A DNA stretch of 64,000 bases, from the NCBI GenBank assembly GCA_963383645.1, contig OY726565.1:30126034-30190033 (forward strand), given 5' to 3'. A program made the position numbers and the translations under genes. Of the stretch, positions 43,986 through 54,339 are shown piece by piece. Below the pieces are notes generated by a model, which was not told where the DNA came from, ran no database searches, and was given only the letters and a program-made list of their open reading frames with translations. Position 1 is the first letter of the stretch, and the number at the start of each line of letters is the position of its first letter. The stretch comes from Muscardinus avellanarius (lineage: Eukaryota > Chordata > Mammalia > Rodentia > Gliridae).

Positions 43986-44129
43986 GTTGCTGATATTCGG
44001 CTCTTGGGAGGGGGAAGTATCCATGGATCATCCAAATAAGTTGGAAAAACAAGTCTAACCCTGAGGAGAAAGTTTGAAAAAGGTGAGTTATGTGTAGCTA
44101 GAGTTAAATCAGTGAAATCTCTGAAAGAG

Positions 44130-44335
44130 TCGGGCATGGTGGCACACGCTTGTAATCCCCATGCTTGGGAGGCGGAGACAGTAGGATCACGCAGGTTCGA
44201 AGCCAGATGCGCTGGCTTAAGAGACCCTGTTTCCAAATAAAAATATATATATATATATAAAAATAGGTCTGGGAGTATAGCCTGGAGATAGAAGGGTTTC
44301 CAGGAACCCCAGTACCACCAAAAAAAAAAAAAAAA
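44130..44335 (+). repeat. B1-dID SINE, TCTGGGAG subfamily, with TSD
   Basis: GTCGGGCATGGTGGCACACG, CACGCAGGTTCGAAGCCAGA, a TA-expanded linker, and GGTCTGGGAGTATAGCC. AATCTCTGAAAGAG stands on both sides. Confidence 0.95.
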
Positions 44336-44349
44336 TCTCTGAAAGAGAT

Positions 44350-45070
44350 CATAAAACACTTAGGAATTTTAAACCAATTCTTGACTTCTTGTATTATCTT
44401 TATCATTAATAAGTGGTGAGACTCCAAAACAAATGAGAATATGAAATAATACGTATGATTTTCAAGGACCTACCTTTGGAAAATTTATAAGATTCCCCAG
44501 AAACATTGCTTTTCATGTTTACAGTTTTAATATTCCTTTATTGATGTATTATAATTATATATTATAATGAGGTATGATACATTGTAATTATAATGAGTTA
44601 TGACAGGAATAAACATAAATACAACATGTTATGTTTTAAAAATGAAAAAGGTTTAGTTTTCTAGAAAGAAAAATCAGAAAGAAACATCCAAATTGCATAG
44701 AATTCTTAAGTTTATCAGAAAACAAGGACTTACATAAGGGAGGAAAACAAAAAAAATTAACAGAAACTTTCTCTATCCTAATAAGTTCTGCCCCAAATTT
44801 AAACAAATCAATGAAGTAATTTGGAAAGGTAACTAAAGGTTACTGAACTATAGAGGTTTAGTCACTTGGAAAAATAACTATGAAGTCTCCACTTGTCTGT
44901 AAGTACTGATGATCCATTTATGTCTTAGCCAGCTTAAATAAAGATAAAGTCCACATGTACAGAAGGAGTGGATTAAATAAGAGAAATAACCAGAAATAGT
45001 GAAGGAAATAAAACAGGAAGAATATGAGACAAAGACAGAGTTAGAAAGTTATCTCCTTGTTCATAAAATA
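44350..45070. other. AT-rich non-coding DNA
   Basis: Nothing recognised. Confidence 0.5.
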
Positions 45071-45074
45071 ATAT

Positions 45075-45640
45075 GATTTTATGGTAATAAAGCTTTATTA
45101 TGGCATAATATGCATACATAAGATTCACTTAAATTCATTGATTTTTTAATAAATCTACAAAACTTGAGAACATTGTCCCCACTTCTGAAAGTGCCATGAG
45201 CCTATTTGAGTAAATTTCTGCTCCTAGTCCTAGCCCTAGGCAAACACCACTTTGATTTCTGTCTTTACAAATTTTCAATTTCTAGAAAATATGTATAAAT
45301 GGAATCATAGAATATACAACCTTTGGTGTATGGCTTCTTTCTCTAAACATGTTTTTTTTTAGATGCATTCATGACAAAATATGTTCAGTTGGTTGTTTAT
45401 TGATTAAAAAGTATTCTACTATACTACAGAGATGCATCACAATTGACTTCCCTATTCACTCACAGATGGACCTTTGGATTGTTTCTGGTTTCTAGTTTGG
45501 AGCTGTTGGGGAAAACCCTGCTGTGAACATTTATTTCTGAGCTTTGCAAAGACATTTTCATTTCACATGCGTGGAATTGGGTATAATTGCTGTGTCATAT
45601 GATTCTGTGACTCTCACAGCAAATTTGAATTAAAAAGTGA
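45075..45640 (-). mobile_element. Old LINE-1 3' end
   Basis: The plus strand shows the antisense L1M 3' end: ATAAGATTCACTTAAATTCA, GGCAAACACCACTTTGATTT, TATAAATGGAATCATAGAAT, GGCTTCTTTCTCTAAACATG, GGACCTTTGGATTGTTTCTG, and GCGTGGAATTGGGTATAATT then TGCTGTGTCATATG. No frame remains. Confidence 0.8.
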
Positions 45641-46180
45641 TCACGGGAAAGATATTTTGGAAACATGAAATCAAAGAATTAAAAAGTAGCTGGTTTCCTG
45701 TCCCAAACTGTCATACTCATTTCAGACAAAGCCCTGCAGAGCTACTGCAGGTCAAATTGCAGGATCCTTCTGTTTATCCTTTGAGAGTGACCTTTTCTTT
45801 GCCACTTAGAAAACAAAGGGAAGAAAGAAAGCCAAACTCATCACTCTAGACCTTCTTTCCCTCATACATTTCCCACAAGGATTTCATGGAATGTAGACTT
45901 CTTTTAAGTAAACAGGAGACTGGTCAGCCTTTTATGAACTTGGAGGAACTTAAAATTGCACAAACACTCCTCTTCTTCCTAACTCTTGGGCTCTTTCTGC
46001 CTACCTTGATCTCTTAAATATCCATATTTGTTTTTTAGTAATACACTGCTTGACTTCTTGCTTCACTCAAATAATATCATTTACCACCCTTCACATACCA
46101 GGTCCCATAAGTCTATAATCCCTGGTCACTCACCCCATCTGAAGGCTTGGATTTGCAGCTTCCTTTTCAATCTCCTACTC
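45641..46180. other. Non-coding DNA, nothing recognised
   Basis: No gene or familiar repeat. Confidence 0.45.
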
Positions 46181-46195
46181 AGTTGCTCACTGAAA

Positions 46196-46322
46196 CTCTC
46201 CCTCCCTCCCTCCCTCCCTCCCTCCCTCCCTCCCTCCCTCCCTTCCTTCCTCCTTTCCTCCCTTCCTCCCTTCCTTTCTTCCTTCCTTCCTTCCTTCCTT
46301 CCTTCCTTCCTTCCTTCCTTCC
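46196..46322. repeat. (CCCT)n then (CCTT)n tract
   Basis: About 125 bases of pure pyrimidine at the tail of an antisense SINE. Pro/Ser/Leu frames over it are spurious. Confidence 0.95.
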
Positions 46323-46493
46323 ATATTGGAGGCTGAACCCAGAGGCATTTTATCTCTGAGCCACACCTTCAGACCCGTTTTATTGTGAAACAGGGTCTCA
46401 CTATATTTCTGAGGCTGGCCTTGAACCTGTTAATTCTCTCTCAGCCTCCCAAGTGCTGGTATTACAGATATGAGTCATCATATCCAGCTTGTA
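46323..46493 (-). repeat. B1-dID SINE, diverged
   Basis: TGGAGGCTGAACCCAGAGGC, GAGCCACACCTTCAGACCC, GTCTCACTATATTTCTGAGG, CTCAGCCTCCCAAGTGCTGG. Confidence 0.8.
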
Positions 46494-46789
46494 ACTCACC
46501 TTTTCAAAAACTGAGTTCTTCATCTTTATCTACAGGCATTTCCACTACTCTATTCTTTTGGGAATTGGGATTGTTGTCCACCCCATCCTGGAGCATAAGA
46601 CATCTTTATCCCCTACTCCTCTGGTTAACAACTTCTGTGGGATCTACTTCTTAAGGCCTATGTCTTACCTTTGCCTCCATTTTAATTATAGACGACTTGG
46701 TCTTGGCCCTTTTATCTCTCACCTGGATCACCAATTCATGCTTCCCACAGCCTGTTCATTCTAGTGTCTTTATTGCTTCCAGGAAAGCT

Positions 46790-46880
46790 TTTATAAAATG
46801 AAATCCTGCTCATGTCTCCACACAATTTATAATCCATCAACGGCACCCTAGCTTTTTCAGAAAAAGCAAAAATGTTAATA
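46790..46880 (+). repeat. L2 LINE fragment, 5' piece
   Basis: AAATGAAATCCTGCTCATGT and CATCAACGGCACCCTAGCTT resemble the L2 stretch for cutting a 'CTTCAGTGGCTCC'-type region. It continues at 47700 after an LTR insertion. Confidence 0.45.
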
Positions 46881-47159
46881 ATGATATATGCATGTGTTTT
46901 GTGAGTTGTTAGTTGTTACTGTTGTTATAACAAAATATTTGAAGCTGGAACTTATGAAGAAAAGAAGATTACTAGTTCAAAGTTTGAATAATGAAATTCC
47001 AAAATTGTGTAGTACCATTGCTTTGGCCTCTGGCTAGAGACTAATAGTGGGTAGCATCATCGCAGAAGTGCATGCAAGAGGAAGAGATCACATTTCCAGA
47101 CAGGAATCCAGGGGTGATTCTGGGGTCAGCTGTGCTATTATAACAATGCACTCTCTGTT

Positions 47160-47316
47160 TTTCAACCACTGTGGCCAAAACACCTGACAACTACAACTTA
47201 GAGGAAGAAAGATTTATTTAGATCACAGTTCAGAGTTTTCAGAGGTTTCAGTCCATGTTCAGGTGGTTCCAAGGTAGGAACAACAGTGGCAGAGTTTCAG
47301 GCCATGACAGTGGAAA

Positions 47317-47383
<67 letters not shown>

Positions 47384-47698
47384 ATCCAGGGACATATATT
47401 GTCTCCCAAGGCCATGGTCCCAGTGACTCACGTCCTTCAGGCATCCTCCACCTTTGAACCTTGCCACACTGGGGACATGCTTTTAACATAGTCCTTTGGG
47501 AGATATTGCAAGCCCAAGCCATACTATTATCACAAGAACTAACTCAGGACCCCACAAGAATTATCTTCAGATCTTCTGAGGGCATGCCCCCAAAGATCTA
47601 AGCGGTTCTCACTAGGCCCCATCTCTTAACATCCCCACACTGGGAACCATGCTTCTAACACATGAGCTCTGGGGATAGACCACAATCAAACCATAGCA
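47160..47698 (-). mobile_element. MaLR-like LTR (ERVL-type), containing (GA)n
   Basis: On the minus strand the right end reads CTATGGTTTGATTGTGGTCT, then GTTCCCAGTGTGGGGATGTT and AAGAGATGGGGCCTAGTGAG, the typical start of MST/MLT-type LTRs. The left part (CTGTGGCCAAAACACCTGAC, GAAAGATTTATTTAGATCAC) is less certain and may belong to the same or a second LTR. A (GA)32 microsatellite at 47319-47382 interrupts it. Confidence 0.55.
47319..47382. repeat. (AG)n microsatellite
   Basis: About 32 AG dinucleotides. Confidence 0.95.
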
Positions 47699-47699
47699 G

Positions 47700-48140
47700 A
47701 ATGACTTCCAGGTTGTATATGATCCAGCCATTGGCAATCTCCCTCTTTTCACAACCTGTCACTCTAGAGAATACAAATGAAGGAAAACCAAAATACGATT
47801 TCTCAAACACTGAGCACATGCTCCTCATATCATGTGCATGTCTTACTTAGCAAGGGCACCTCTTTCTCCCTCCTGTGCTCATCTCTGCCTTTTCCCTGAT
47901 CTTCATGTCACAAACTCCATTCAACATCTCCACCCCTTGTGTCTCCAGAATGGGAATAGCTCAGGTACTCTTTTTTTATGCTTTCAATATTTTTCCTATA
48001 TATTATTATAACAATCACTAACTAGGTTGTAAGTTCTTAGTTGTCTGTCTCCTCCCCACTCTTGTATAAAATTTTTAAGGGCATTGCTACTATTTAGTAC
48101 AGTGTTAATGCAGATTCCTAGGTCTTAATCTTGACTTTGC
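47700..48140 (+). repeat. L2 LINE fragment, 3' piece
   Basis: TTCTCAAACACTGAGCACAT and CACCTCTTTCTCCCTCCTGT resemble the L2 3' region. Together with 46790-46880 they flank the MaLR-like insertion. Weak. Confidence 0.4.
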
Positions 48141-48231
48141 CTCTTACTACCACCAGAACCCTGGACAGATTGTTTAAAATCTTTGCTTTAATATTCTCAT
48201 TGGAGAAAAATTAGTTAATCCATCAAAGTCA

Positions 48232-48292
48232 TGTCGTCGTCATTGTCATCATCATCATCATCATCTTATTATTATTATTATTGTTGTTGTTG

Positions 48293-48338
<46 letters not shown>
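48232..48338. repeat. (TCA)(TTA)(TTG)n trinucleotide tract
   Basis: Compound trinucleotide microsatellite. The Tyr/Cys/Ser frame over it is spurious. Confidence 0.95.
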
Positions 48339-48339
48339 G

Positions 48340-49285
48340 TTTCTAGTTCCAAGCTAAGTACACAGAATCTGAGATGTGCTCCTTGTGGAAAAAAAATTAA
48401 AACTACAAATTTCTATGTAAGTAATAGTTCAAAATAGAGAAAGGTAACTTTGTCTTCCCCATTCTTCAAAACTACAAAGACATACATATGTACGAAGTAC
48501 ATAAAGCAAATAAAATTCTATAGAGTACTCTGATTACTAAGGGTGGTCCAGTGTCCCAGGAGCAAAGAGATTGTTTCGAAATAAAGGGAACTGGTGACTC
48601 GTTCCGCATGTTTTACAGAGACCAGGAAGACAGAAACTGAGATGAGACTGTTTGGATTGGGGCCCTGGACCCTCTCTCAAAGGAGACTTCACTTTGAGTG
48701 GAAAGGGAAGGCCAGGAGTCACACTGCTGGAGGTGGAGTGGCTGAGGAAGTAATGAGGACCTAAGGACATGGCTCCTCAGGGACCTGACAGTGAAGAGGT
48801 GGGTCAAAGCGTGACAGTGGTGGTGGAAAGAGAGAATGCTCATGGCTTCAGTTTTCTAAGCACTTTGATTTACCAATATTCCCTTTCAGAGGATAAATTC
48901 CACCTCTACAAAAAAAAAAAAAAAATGAGTGCTTGTCACCTCTTGTAACTGACTTCTCTATTTGCTAACCACCTGTGTCTTGCCAAGACTAAATGAGGTG
49001 ATAACATCCTATAGGAAATGTTTGGGGCTTTTTTGGTTGGATTTTTTTTTTTTGCATTGTTCCATTTGCATGAAGAAATCCATTGTTCCATTAGTCTTAC
49101 CACATTTTCAAGGTGAGGAGACAGACATACAGGAAAACTGCTTGCCAACACTTGTAAGGAATGCACTGAATGCTTGATTCAGAGGTACTCATAAAGACAT
49201 TAATCAGTTTTACAGTGGCTCATTTTGAGCCATTGCTAGTTTAAAAAATCCAAGTAAACTGAATTTCATTAATAAAGTAAGTACA
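48340..49285. other. Non-coding DNA, nothing recognised
   Basis: Two overlapping minus-strand frames of 76-77 codons at 48537-48843, and a pair on opposite strands at 48936-49177, lack domains. A weak MIR-like patch may lie at 49105-49150. Confidence 0.45.
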
Positions 49286-49296
49286 GAATGTTACTT

Positions 49297-49403
49297 TTTT
49301 TCTTTTTTTTTTTTTTTTTCGGTACTGGGGATGGAACCCAAGGACATTCTACCTCCGAGCTACACCCCCAGCCCTATTTTTAAATTTATTTTTATTCACA
49401 CCT
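49297..49403 (-). repeat. Internally deleted B1-dID SINE with TSD
   Basis: A T-rich tail, CGGTACTGGGGATGGAACCC, GAGCTACACCCCCAGCCC, and the linker, then a jump to CACCTGGCTC. Nearly all the B1 half is missing. GAATGTTACTTTT and GAATGTTAACTTTT flank it. Confidence 0.85.
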
Positions 49404-49490
49404 GGCTCTGAATGTTAACTTTTAAATGGTATTATTTTTTTCTATTTAGAAAAACACAATCAAACTTCATGTAGAAATTGTCAAAATCAG

Positions 49491-49680
49491 AGCCCAGCGT
49501 GGTGGCACACGCTTGTAATCCACCACTTGTGAGGCTTGAGACAGGAAGATCACAGGTTCACAGCCAGCCTTAACAACTTAGTAAGGCTCTCCACAACTTA
49601 ACAAGACCTTGCTTCAAAATAAAAAGTAAAATAAAATAGGGCTGGTGGTAGAGATCAAAAGCAAAATGACCCTGGGTTAG
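49491..49680 (+). repeat. B1-dID SINE
   Basis: GCCCAGCGTGGTGGCACACG, CAGCCTTAACAACTTAGTAA, the linker, and GGGCTGGTGGTAGAGATC. The tail is (CA)n. Confidence 0.85.

Positions 49681-49681
<1 letters not shown>

Positions 49682-49713
<32 letters not shown>
49682..49713. repeat. (CA)n microsatellite
   Basis: About 16 CA dinucleotides at a SINE tail. Confidence 0.9.
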
Positions 49714-49714
<1 letters not shown>

Positions 49715-49739
49715 TGTCAAAATTATAAGATTAAAACTT

Positions 49740-50960
49740 CATAATTCCACAATCCAGAAAAAAGTATGGTTGATATACTGACATATATTCAAGCAGTTTT
49801 TTCCCCCATACATATTTGTGTGTGTAGAGACATATACATGCATAGATTTTTACAAAACTTATAACATATTCTACATTCTATCAGTATATGTTCTATCCTG
49901 CTGTCTTGCTTTTTCTCATTCAGACCATAGGTTTTGTCTCATCAGACTATGTCTTTAAGCATCTCTTGAAAAGATGGCTTATAACATTATATAATCTATT
50001 TAATTTGGTCATTTTATTTTTGTTGGATGTTTATAGGGTGTTTCCTCCTTATTACACTATAAATAACACTGCAAAAAATTCTTGTCTATCAGTATTTGAC
50101 TCAAAGTATGATAATTTATGAAGGAAGGAGTGCTATAATGATTACTGTAAAGTCCTCCTCATCCGAAGGCACATGTTATCCCATTTTCCAACAGTTACCA
50201 ACATCTAACACTCCCACCACCACCAGTGTGCGATGGCACCAGTCTCCCTGCAGTCGCCCATGTCAGCATCCATAGTATTGTTTTACAAATGATATGAGAA
50301 ACATAATTCCCATTTCTATTAGCATTTTATTTGTGGATGAGTATTTTTAGCATCCTTCATAGCACATTTGTATTTCTTATTTTTATGTTGTTTGAGAATT
50401 ATATTTTTGGTGACAAAACTTTAGTTTTCTTAATGACTAAATAGCTCTCTTTATCAGAGTAAAATTAACAATTCTGCCATATTTTTCTCTTGATTTGCAT
50501 TGTACTTTACATTCCTGTATACCTAAAAATTCAATATGGTTAAATCTTGTACATTAGAATGTTTTATTTAAATATTTGGCACTTTTTTGTGGCAGTTATT
50601 CTTAAATTGTTTTAATCTAAATTAGATTAATTTCATTCATATATTCAGAGTTTGTTTCAAATATAAAGTTTTAACTTTCTGTTTTCCAAATACCATTTAA
50701 TTCTCATAGCACAATTTTATTATCTTTAACACAATAATCCTTTCTAGCACTGATCTGTGGGACAATATTATCATACACTAATTCTTCTATGTATTAAAAT
50801 TGACTTCTTTATTTTCTATTCTGTTCTACTGATTTATTTATTGTTCTGGTGCTAACGCTATAACATTTTGATGACTACCTTTTAAAGTATGTCTTGGTAC
50901 CTACTAGTGGTATTTAATTATTTTAAGTCTACCTTCCTATACCTTTCATTCTCCAGAGAC
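49740..50960 (-). mobile_element. Old LINE-1 3'/ORF2 fragment
   Basis: The plus strand follows antisense L1M order: a CACTATAAATAACACTGCAA motif, ACACTCCCACCACCACCAGT, TTATTTGTGGATGAGTATTT, then toward the right TGTTCTACTGATTTATTTAT, TTCTGGTGCTAACGCTATAA, and CTACTAGTGGTATTTAATTA. No frame remains. Confidence 0.6.
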
Positions 50961-51142
50961 AAAATCTGCCTGTTCCTACACTGAATTCCCCAAATTTATG
51001 CAGAAAATGCAAGTCTTTGATTTCCGATGGTGCCATTCAACTTTTCTAAGTGACATCTTGGCTCCTTATGCACATTCATTCTCTGGTGCTGGAGGTGTAC
51101 TGGATCCAGAAATAATCTTCCTAGTAGGAGTAACAGTATCAT

Positions 51143-51253
51143 TTTTTTTTTTTTTTTTTGGTGGTACTAGGGGTGGAACCTTTTTGGTGGTAATGGAGAT
51201 GGAACCCTTCTACCTGCGGGCTACACTCCCAGACATATTTTATGGTTTTTTTT
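51143..51253 (-). repeat. B1-dID SINE, left piece split by composite element
   Basis: T-run, then the right half with a short tandem duplication (GGTGGTACTAGGGGTGGAAC, then GGTGGTAATGGAGATGGAAC), CTACACTCCCAGAC, into the linker. It continues at 54190-54322. AACAGTATCATTTT at 51131-51144 and 54323-54336 is the SINE's own TSD, spanning the whole 3.2-kb region. Confidence 0.9.
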
Positions 51254-51299
51254 CTATTTTTTTAATTTTTTATTTTATTTTATTTTATTTTATTTTTAA

Positions 51300-51600
51300 T
51301 TGGTGCATTGTAATCATACATCACATTGGAGTACAAGACTTGAGAGGATATACAAGCACACATCATCCAAATAGCCCTCATCCAGCCCCCATCCCATTCC
51401 TTCCCCCTTCCTTGATCCCATGTTTGTTTGGTGATTAACTTTGATGCATTTATTTATGTACCTCCTGCATTTTACCCTCTGATTGGTCACCTTAGTTGCT
51501 TCACTATAGGGCCCTTTCTATAACTCAACCTCTTCCTGTTGCCCCTTTCCTCCTAGTTTTTGCTGATTAGGGGAAGCATCTGATTTCTATTTTCTGCAAT
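51300..51600 (-). repeat. LINE-1 3'-UTR-like module of composite copy 2
   Basis: GGTGCATTGTAATCATACAT, GGATATACAAGCACACATCA, ATAGCCCTCATCCAGCCCC, and TGTTTGGTGATTAACTTTGA are nearly identical to 28915-29070. Confidence 0.85.
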
Positions 51601-51644
51601 ATTTCTCTGTGCATGCCACATTGCAAGTACCAATCCCACTCTTG

Positions 51645-53180
51645 ACGGCCCCAGTAGTGGCTTGGCTACCCGGCAGACTGGATCCAGACCTTGCTGGCTC
51701 AAGCAGCAGCCTTGCCTCATGGGAGGCCCCGATTCTGGTCTCACTGGCCCCGACACCAGCCTAACCCCTCAGCTGGCTCCGATCCCGGCCTCGGAGGCCC
51801 CAGTAGCGGCCTTGCCTCATGGCAGGCTCCGATGCCTGCCATTGGCCCCGGCACTGGCCTAACCCCTCGGCAGGCTCTGATCCCGGCCTCGGAGGCCCCA
51901 GCACTGGCCTTGCCTCACAGCAGGCTCCAATGCCGGCCTCGCTGACCCTAGCACCAGTCTAACCCCTTGGCAGGCTCCTGTCCCAGCCTCGGAAGCCCCA
52001 GTAGTGGCCTTGCCTCACAGCAGGCTCCAATGCTGGCCTCGCTGACCCTAGCACCAGTCTAAACCCTCAGCAGGCTCTTATCCCAGCCTCGGAGGCTCCA
52101 GCACTGGCCTTGCCTCACGGCAGGCTCCAATGTTGGCCACTGGCCCCAGCATCGACCTAACCCCTTGGCAGCCTCTGATCCCAGCCTCGGAGGCCCCAGT
52201 AGCAGCCTTGCCCCACAGCAGGCTCTGATGCCGGCCTCGCTGGCCCCAGCACCGGCCTAACCCCTTGGCAGCCTCCAATCCTGGCCTTGGAGGCCTCAGT
52301 AGTGGCCTTGCCTCACAGAAGGCTCCGATCCCAGCCGCTGGCCCATCACCGGCCTAAACCTTCAGCAGGCTCTTATCCCAGCCTCAGAGACCCCAGCACC
52401 GGCCTTGCCTCATGGCAGGCTCTAATGCTGGCCACTGGCCCCGGCATCGACCTAACCCCTTGGCAGGCTCCAATCTCAGCATCGGAGGCCCCAGCACCAG
52501 CCTTGCCTCACAGTGAGCTCCGATCCCAGCCTTGCTGGCCCCAGCACCGGCCTAACCCCTCGGCTGGCTCCAATCCAGGCCTCGGAGGCCCCAGCACCGG
52601 CCTTGCCTTACGACAGGCTTCGATGCCAGCCTTGCTGGCCCCAGCACCGGCCTAACCCCTCGGCAGGCTCCAATCCAGGCCTTGGAGGCCCCAGCACCGG
52701 CCTTTCCTCACGGCGAGCTCCAATCCTGGCCTTGCTGGCCCTGGCATTGCCCTAGCCCCTTGGCAGGCTCCGATCCTGACCTTGAAGGCCCCAGCATTGG
52801 CTTTGCCTCATGGCAGGCTCCAATCCCGGCCTCACTGGCCCCAGCATCAGCCAAACCCCTCGGCAGGCTCCGATCTCAGCCTCGGAGGCCCCAGTAGTGG
52901 CCTTGCCTCACAGCAGGCTCCAATGTCGGCCATTGGCCCCAGCACTGGCCTAACCTCTCAGCAGGCTCCGATCACTGTCTCGAAGCTCTAGCACCGGCCT
53001 TGCCTCATGGTCAGGCTCCGATTCCGGCCTTGCTGGTCCCGACACCGGCCTAACCCCTCTACAGGCTCCGATCCTGGCCTCGAAGGCCCCAGCACTGGCC
53101 TAAACCCTTGGCAGGCTCCGATCCCAGCCTCGGAGGCTCCAGCACCAGCCTTGCCTCATGGCAGGCTCCAATCCGAGTAC
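51645..53180 (-). repeat. 50-bp VNTR of composite copy 2
   Basis: About 30 units of the same 50-bp repeat, again alternating two unit types. A third variant with GCCATTGGCCCC or GCCACTGGCCCC in place of GCCTCGCTGGCCCC recurs in both copies. Ala/Pro frames over it are spurious. Confidence 0.9.
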
Positions 53181-53805
53181 CCTCTTCACCCAGCCAATTG
53201 TCCCACATTCTGGAGGGTGCATGGTGGTAGCATTCTGCCTCTGGGGTTATTATTTCAAAGGTTCCAGGTGTAATGCATCAGATCTCTGCCTCCCCTGAGG
53301 ACTGGCCACTGCCATTGCCACTGCCTCCACCATTTCAAATCCTTCCCAAGCTCTTTTTCCACTCTAAATGTTGTTCAGTGTTCCTAAGCATGCGCGATGG
53401 TAGCATTCGACATTTGGTGTAATTTCTCCAAAAAAAATAAGGTTGGTAGGATCCGATTTCTGCTTCTCCTGAATACAAGTCTCCACCGCCATCGTGGTGA
53501 CCGCTTTCAACACCGCCTTTCTCCTTGGTCTCCGCTAAACTCTTTCCTTACAGGTGATGTCCAAGATTCTTAACAATATAGAGAAACAGCAGTCCTCCTT
53601 CACAGAGAATTTTTCCATAAGTTCCAGTGCATTTGGATAAGTTTTGTCTGCATCTCCAGTGTCCTGGCCTCTGCCACGGCCTTCTTAACCCCTCTCCAAT
53701 ATTTTTCCTTTTTCTTTTTCTTTTCCTTTTCCTTTTGTTTTTTTAATAAGAGAAGACAGTATATGTGGTTTGAGGAGGTAGTCGGATCAGGTACTCAGTA
53801 GCACT
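53181..53805 (-). other. Unique segment of composite copy 2
   Basis: Shared landmarks with 30750-31316: CATGGTGGTAGCATTCTGCC, TCAGATCTCTGCCTCCCCTG, GCCACTGCCTCCACCATTTC, TTACAGGTGATGTCCAAGAT. It carries the same minus-strand ORF fragment as copy 1. A 100-base stretch at 53730-53805 is not in copy 1. Confidence 0.8.
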
Positions 53806-54186
53806 GTGACCCGGTCAGTTTCCCCATTGGTCCAGCAAGCTCCGTACTACTCTGCCTGGGGCCCAGAGTCCTGCAACCAGGGCCCTGGCTGTTCTGGGGT
53901 CCAGCGTGCCCCACCCAACCCCTGCCCAGGACCCAGGTTCTTACTGGGCCCAATTTCTCCAGGGGTTTGGTGTGCTACGCACGGTCCGGCCCGGGGCCCA
54001 GAGTCCCGCGGCCCAGGCCCCGGCTGGTGTGCCCCACGCGAACCCTGCCCGGGACCCAGGGTACTGGGCCCGGTTTCTCCAGGGGTCTGGCATGCCCCGC
54101 GCGACCCCTGCCCGGGGACCCAGCGTCTTACTGTGCCCGGCTTCTCCAGGGGTCTGGTGTGCTACACATGGTCTGGCCCGGGGCAT
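53806..54186 (-). repeat. Alternative GC-rich 5' module of composite copy 2
   Basis: Irregular tandem blocks marked by CTCCAGGGGT (about 53957, 54077, 54144), GGCCCGGGGCCCAGAG and CCCTGCCCGGGACCCAG. CpG-rich. No similarity to the 93-bp module of copy 1 was seen. Plus- and minus-strand frames here are chance. Confidence 0.8.
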
Positions 54187-54189
54187 AGG

Positions 54190-54322
54190 TTTTTTTTTTT
54201 TTTTTTTTTAATTTGGAAACAGGGTCTCTTAAGCTAGCGAGTCTTGGCTTTGAACCTGCGTGATCCTCCTGGCTCCGCCTCTCAAGTTCAGGGATTACAA
54301 GCGTGCATCACCATGACTGGCT
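54190..54322 (-). repeat. B1-dID SINE, right piece
   Basis: Completes the SINE begun at 51143: AATTTGGAAACAGGGTCTCT, TTAAGCTAGCGAG, GTGATCCTCCTGGCTCCGCC, GCGTGCATCACCATGACTGG. Confidence 0.9.
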
Positions 54323-54339
54323 AACAGTATCATTTTGAT

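Larger units (their letters stand above)
51254..54186 (-). mobile_element. Composite VNTR retroelement, copy 2
   Basis: Same plan as the copy at 28903-31681, inserted into the A-rich linker of an older SINE. On the minus strand 5' to 3' it has a GC-rich irregular 5' module (about 53806-54186), a pyrimidine/purine link and unique segment (about 53181-53805), the 50-bp VNTR (51645-53180), the LINE-1-like 3' module (about 51300-51600), and an A/AAAT-rich tail (51254-51299). The flanks share GGTTTTTTTT, a low-complexity likely TSD, so the ends are known only to within about 10 bases. No coding capacity for transposition. It differs from copy 1 by roughly 10% in shared parts and wholly in the 5' module. 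Confidence 0.8.

Noticed and set aside
53806..54237. 143-codon Pro/Gly-rich frame
   Set aside because: It lies in the GC-rich 5' module of the composite element and runs into a SINE poly-T. Other frames in both directions are just as open.
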